In this document: positions 47,315-51,238 of the stretch, piece after piece
Numbering within the stretch: position 1 is the first letter of the stretch
Layout: each line of letters starts with the position of its first letter
Assembly: GCA_032718475.1 (NCBI GenBank)
Contig: JAUCBJ010002312.1
Span: forward strand, 1-51,238
DNA: 51,238 nucleotides
From: Nemertoderma westbladi
Taxonomy: Eukaryota > Xenacoelomorpha > Nemertodermatida > Nemertodermatidae
Direction: 5' to 3'
Made by a program: the position numbers and the translations under genes
Notes under the pieces: model-generated
Seen by the model: only the letters and a program-made list of their open reading frames with translations
Told to the model about the DNA's origin: nothing
Database searches by the model: none

Positions 47315-50052
47315 AAGCTACAAGGCCGCAGCGGCACTAACAAGTAGCTACAAGGCCGCAGCGGCATTAACAAGTAGCTACAAGGCCGCAGCGGCACTAA
47401 CAAGTAGCTACAAGGCCGCAGCGGCACTAACAAGTAGCTACAAGGCCGCAGCGGCATTAACAAGTAGCTACAAGGCCGCAGCGGCATTAACAAGTAGCTA
47501 CAAGGCCGCAGCGGCACTAACAAGTAGCTACAAGGCCGCAGCGGCATTAACAAGTAGCTACAACGCCGCAGCGGCATTAACAAGTAGCTACAAGGCCGCA
47601 GCGGCACTAACAAGTAGCTACAGGGCCGCAGCGGCATTAACAAGTAGCTACAAGGCCGCAGCGGCACTAACAAGTAGCTACAAGGCCGCAGCGGCACTAA
47701 CAAGTAGCTACAAGGCCGCAGCGGCATTAACAAGTAGCTACAAGGCCGCAGCGGCACTAACAAGTAGCTACAAGGCCGCAGCGGCACAAACAAGTAGCTA
47801 CAAGGCCGCAGCGGCACAAACAAGTAGCTACAAGGCCGCAGCGGCACTAACAAGTAGCTACAAGGCCGCAGCGGCACTAACGAGTAGCTACAAGGCCGCA
47901 TCGGCACTAACAAGTAGCTACAAGGCCGCAGCGGCACTAACAAGTAGCTACAAGGCCGCAGCGGCATTAACAAGTAGCTACAAGGCCGCAGCGGCATTAA
48001 CAAGTAGCTACAAGGCCGCAGCGGCACAAACAAGTAGCTACAAGGCCGCAGCGGCACAAACAAGTAGCTACAAGGCCGCAGCGGCACTAACAAGTAGCTA
48101 CAAGGCCGCAGCGGCATTAACAAGTAGCTACAAGGCCGCAGCGGCATTAACAAGTAGCTACAAGGCCGCAGCGGCACTAACAAGTAGCTACAAGGCCGCA
48201 GCGGCACTAACAAGTAGCTACAAGGCCGCAGCGGCATTAACAAGTAGCTACAAGGCCGCAGCGGCATTAACAAGTAGCTACAAGGCCGCAGCGGCACTAA
48301 CAAGTAGCTACAGGGCCGCAGCGGCATTAACAAGTAGCTACAAGGCCGCAGCGGCACTAACAAGTAGCTACAAGGCCGCAGCGGCACTAACAAGTAGCTA
48401 CAAGGCCGCAGCGGCATTAACAAGTAGCTACAAGGCCGCAGCGGCACTAACAAGTAGCTACAAGGCCGCAGCGGCACAAACAAGTAGCTACAAGGCCGCA
48501 GCGGCACAAACAAGTAGCTACAAGGCCGCAGCGGCACTAACAAGTAGCTACAAGGCCGCAGCGGCACTAACAAGTAGCTACAAGGCCGCAGCGGCACTAA
48601 CAAGTAGCTACAAGGCCGCAGCGGCACTAACAAGTAGCTACAAGGCCGCAGCGGCATTAACAAGTAGCTACAAGGCCGCAGCGGCATTAACAAGTAGCTA
48701 CAAGGCCGCAGCGGCACAAACAAGTAGCTACAAGGCCGCAGCGGCACAAACAAGTAGCTACAAGGCCGCAGCGGCACTAACAAGTAGCTACAAGGCCGCA
48801 GCGGCATTAACAAGTAGCTACAAGGCCGCAGCGGCATTAACAAGTAGCTACAAGGCCGCAGCGGCACTAACAAGTAGCTACAAGGCCGCAGCGGCATTAA
48901 CAAGTAGCTACAAGGCCGCAGCGGCATTAACAAGTAGCTACAAGGCCGCAGCGGCATTAACAAGTAGCTACAAGGCCGCAGCGGCATTAACAAGTAGCTA
49001 CAAGGCCGCAGCGGCATTAACAAGTAGCTACAAGGCCGCAGCGGCACTAACAAGTAGCTACAAGGCCGCAGCGGCACTAACAAGTAGCTACAAGGCCGCA
49101 GCGGCATTAACAAGTAGCTACTAGGCCGCAGCGGCACTAACAAGTAGCTACAAGGCCGCAGCGGCACTAACAAGTAGCTACAAGGCCGCAGCGGCACTAA
49201 CAAGTAGCTACAAGGCCGCAGCGGCATTAACAAGTAGCTACAAGGCCGCAGCGGCACTAACAAGTAGCTACAAGGCCGCAGCGGCACTAACAAGTAGCTA
49301 CAAGGCCGCAGCGGCACTAACAAGTAGCTACAAGGCCGCAGCGGCACTAACAAGTAGCTACAAGGCCGCAGCGGCACTAACAAGTAGCTACAAGGCCGCA
49401 GCGGCACAAACAAGTAGCTACAAGGCCGCAGCGGCACTAACAAGTAGCTACAAGGCCGCAGCGGCACTAACAAGTAGCTACAAGGCCGCAGCGGCACTAA
49501 CAAGTAGCTACAAGGCCGCAGCGGCACAAACAAGTAGCTACAAGGCCGCAGCGGCACTAACAAGTAGCTACAAGGCCGCAGCGGCACAAACAAGTAGCTA
49601 CAAGGCCGCAGCGGCACTAACAAGTAGCTACAAAGCCGCAGCGGCACAAACAAGTAGCTACAAGGCCGCAGCGGCACAAACAAGTAGCTACAAGGCCGCA
49701 GCGGCACAAACAAGTAGCTACAAGGCCGCAGCGGCACAAACAAGTAGCTACAAGGCCGCAGCGGCACAAACAAGTAGCTACAAGGCCGCAGCGGCACAAA
49801 CAAGTAGCTACAAGGCCGCAGCGGCACTAACAAGTAGCTACAAGGCCGCAGCGGCACTAACAAGTAGCTACAATGCCGCAGCGGCACTAACAAGTAGCTA
49901 CAAGGCCGCAGCGGCACAAACAAGTAGCTACAAGGCCGCAGCGGCACAAACAAGTAGCTACAAGCCCGCAGCGGCACTAACAAGTAGCTACAAGGCCGCA
50001 GCGGCACTAACAAGTAGCTACAAGGCCGCAGCGGCACTAACAAGTAGCTACA
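47315..50052. repeat. 30-bp minisatellite, about 91 copies
   Basis: Units are strictly 30 bp: CAAGTAGCTACAAGGCCGCA then GCGGCACTAA, with ATTAA and ACAAA as alternative last five bases. Each unit contains two dyads, GTAGCTAC and GCCGCAGCGGC. The minus strand has one 919-codon open frame made of a ten-residue repeat, which follows from a 30-bp period without stops. I see no other coding evidence. It lies about 140 bp upstream of the kinesin exon at 47176. Confidence 0.96.
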
Positions 50053-50112
50053 CGTGCAGCTCTACCGCTAATAACTAAACGCCAAGCGGCATTACAGCTT
50101 GTTGTCACCTAT

Positions 50113-50143
50113 TTATAAATAAGCTACAGTAGCTTATTTATAA
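50113..50143. repeat. 31-bp near-perfect palindrome
   Basis: Arms TTATAAATAAGCTAC and GTAGCTTATTTATAA are perfectly complementary around a single central base. The centre resembles the GTAGCTAC dyad of the neighbouring minisatellite. Confidence 0.9.
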
Positions 50144-50203
50144 CTTTTACACCGTTATCGAAACACCTGCAATCCGCTATGTGCTGTTAGGTGAGGCTGC
50201 GGT

Positions 50204-51068
50204 TATGGGGCGCCGTTTGGGCCAAAAATAAAAAAAACATATTATATTAAAAAGTTATAATGGTATGTTTTTTATCTTGCCGTTTGGGCCAAAAGTTGTA
50301 ATGGTATGTTTTTTTATCTTGCCGTTTGGGCCAAAAATAGCTGAGAGGGAAATTTGAATTATCACTTTCTATATACTGTATTTAGCAATTGCAATTATCA
50401 TCATACCTGTGAGCCTGTCTGCCTATACATGATTGTGGATTGTATTTACACACGGTGTACCGTATCGCTGTAGGAGTGGACTTTAGGCTTACCTCCCGCT
50501 GTATGGCTGTATGGGCCTTGGCCTACCAGTACTCATATACTGTCACTGGGTAATGCTGTAATGCGTTAGGCTGTTAGGTACAAATCAGTATACTTTAGGC
50601 CCTGTAGCATTACACCTTGTGCTTGTGATAGGCCTACATCTTGTGGTCCACAATACTGAGGCATTAATGTCAGAATGTCATTTGTACCTAACAGCCTAAC
50701 GCTACATTACAGCATATACCCAGTGACAGTATATGAGTACTGGTAGGCCAAGGCCCATACAGCCATACAGCGGGAGGTAAGCCTAAAGTCCACTCCTACA
50801 GCGATACGGTACACCGTGTGTAAATACAATCCACAATCATGTATAGGCAGACAGGCTCACAGGTATGATGATAATTGCAATTGCTATAAATACAGTATAT
50901 AGAAAGTGATAATTCAAATTTCCCTCTCAGCTATTTTTGGCCCAAACGGCAAGATAAAAAAACATACCATTACAACTTTTGGCCCAAACGGCAAGATAAA
51001 AAAACATACCATTATAACTTTTTAATATAATATGTTTTTTTTATTTTTGGCCCAAACGGCGCCCCATA
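50204..51068. mobile_element. foldback element with arms of about 385 bp
   Basis: The left arm (50204-50585) and right arm (50680-51068) are nearly perfect inverted copies around a loop of about 95 bp. The ends are TATGGGGCGCCGTTTGGG and its complement. Each arm carries two or three copies of GCCGTTTGGGCCAAAA with GTATGTTTTTT. The 6-bp repeat TGCGGT flanks both sides (50198-50203 and 51069-51074) as a likely target duplication. No reading frame. Confidence 0.8.
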
Positions 51069-51238
51069 TGCGGTCTTCTGGCTTCATCGAATTCAGGGCT
51101 TAAAGAAGATAAAGGCAAATATAAATTTACTAGATCCTACCGTAATGGGTGATGCTGATGGGTGAACTTCGTTTATACCTTCGGTTTCCTTTAATATTAA
51201 TTACTGATAAGATAAACTGAAATTTAATTAATTACAAT

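Noticed and set aside
47284-50043. 919-codon open frame on the minus strand
   Set aside because: Entirely a 10-residue repeat produced by a 30-bp minisatellite whose unit has no stop in that frame; no non-repetitive coding part.
51141-51188. Possible 48-bp minus-strand kinesin exon (ETEGINEVHPSASPIT)
   Set aside because: Splice-like ends exist, but in that frame the phase does not match the exon at 47176; another frame fits but is not convincing. Too weak to call.

Overview
This is eukaryotic, almost certainly invertebrate metazoan, nuclear DNA. Genes are split by GT-AG introns, the sequence is AT-rich, and it is crowded with minisatellites and several classes of transposon. There is no operon structure. 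I cannot name the species from sequence alone.

Layout. Positions 1-24638 are one huge satellite of about 28-bp units. It carries eight copies of a short poly(A)-tailed insert and one TTAA-flanked piggyBac-like non-autonomous element. From 24621 to 47176, on the minus strand, lies most of a C-terminal-motor (kinesin-14 type) kinesin gene. I reconstructed eleven exons by reading splice sites and checking that intron phases agree at every junction. In transcript order they encode two WW-like motifs, a UBA/CUE-like helical segment, a long coiled coil, and the neck plus the first half of the motor, including the P-loop. Both ends of the gene fall outside what I can resolve: the 5' start lies at or beyond the right edge, and the rest of the motor should lie left of the window, beyond the satellite. 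The satellite would therefore be an intron of more than 24 kb.

The introns hold the rest. Intron 25628-31481 has three minisatellites, two tRNA-like fragments and a solo LTR with a 5-bp target duplication. Intron 31613-35320 has a 57-bp minisatellite and a 574-bp terminal-inverted-repeat element. Intron 35442-38024 has an 87-bp minisatellite fused to a truncated LINE endonuclease. Intron 38900-43563 has a 25-bp and a 30/35-bp minisatellite plus a complete intronless prolyl 4-hydroxylase alpha gene on the plus strand (41617-43239). Intron 43769-46376 has a 2.2-kb Mutator-like element with 9-bp target duplications. Upstream of the first exon seen are a 2.7-kb array of 30-bp units and an 865-bp foldback element.

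Most notable: read in the direction of the kinesin transcript, the big satellite is a tandem array of several hundred GTAAGT 5' splice-site-like hexamers starting at the exon edge, and the 25-bp minisatellite repeats a 3' splice-site-like sequence directly upstream of a real acceptor. The Mutator-like element contains an 81-bp open segment with a complete C2H2 zinc-finger signature followed by a consensus splice donor.
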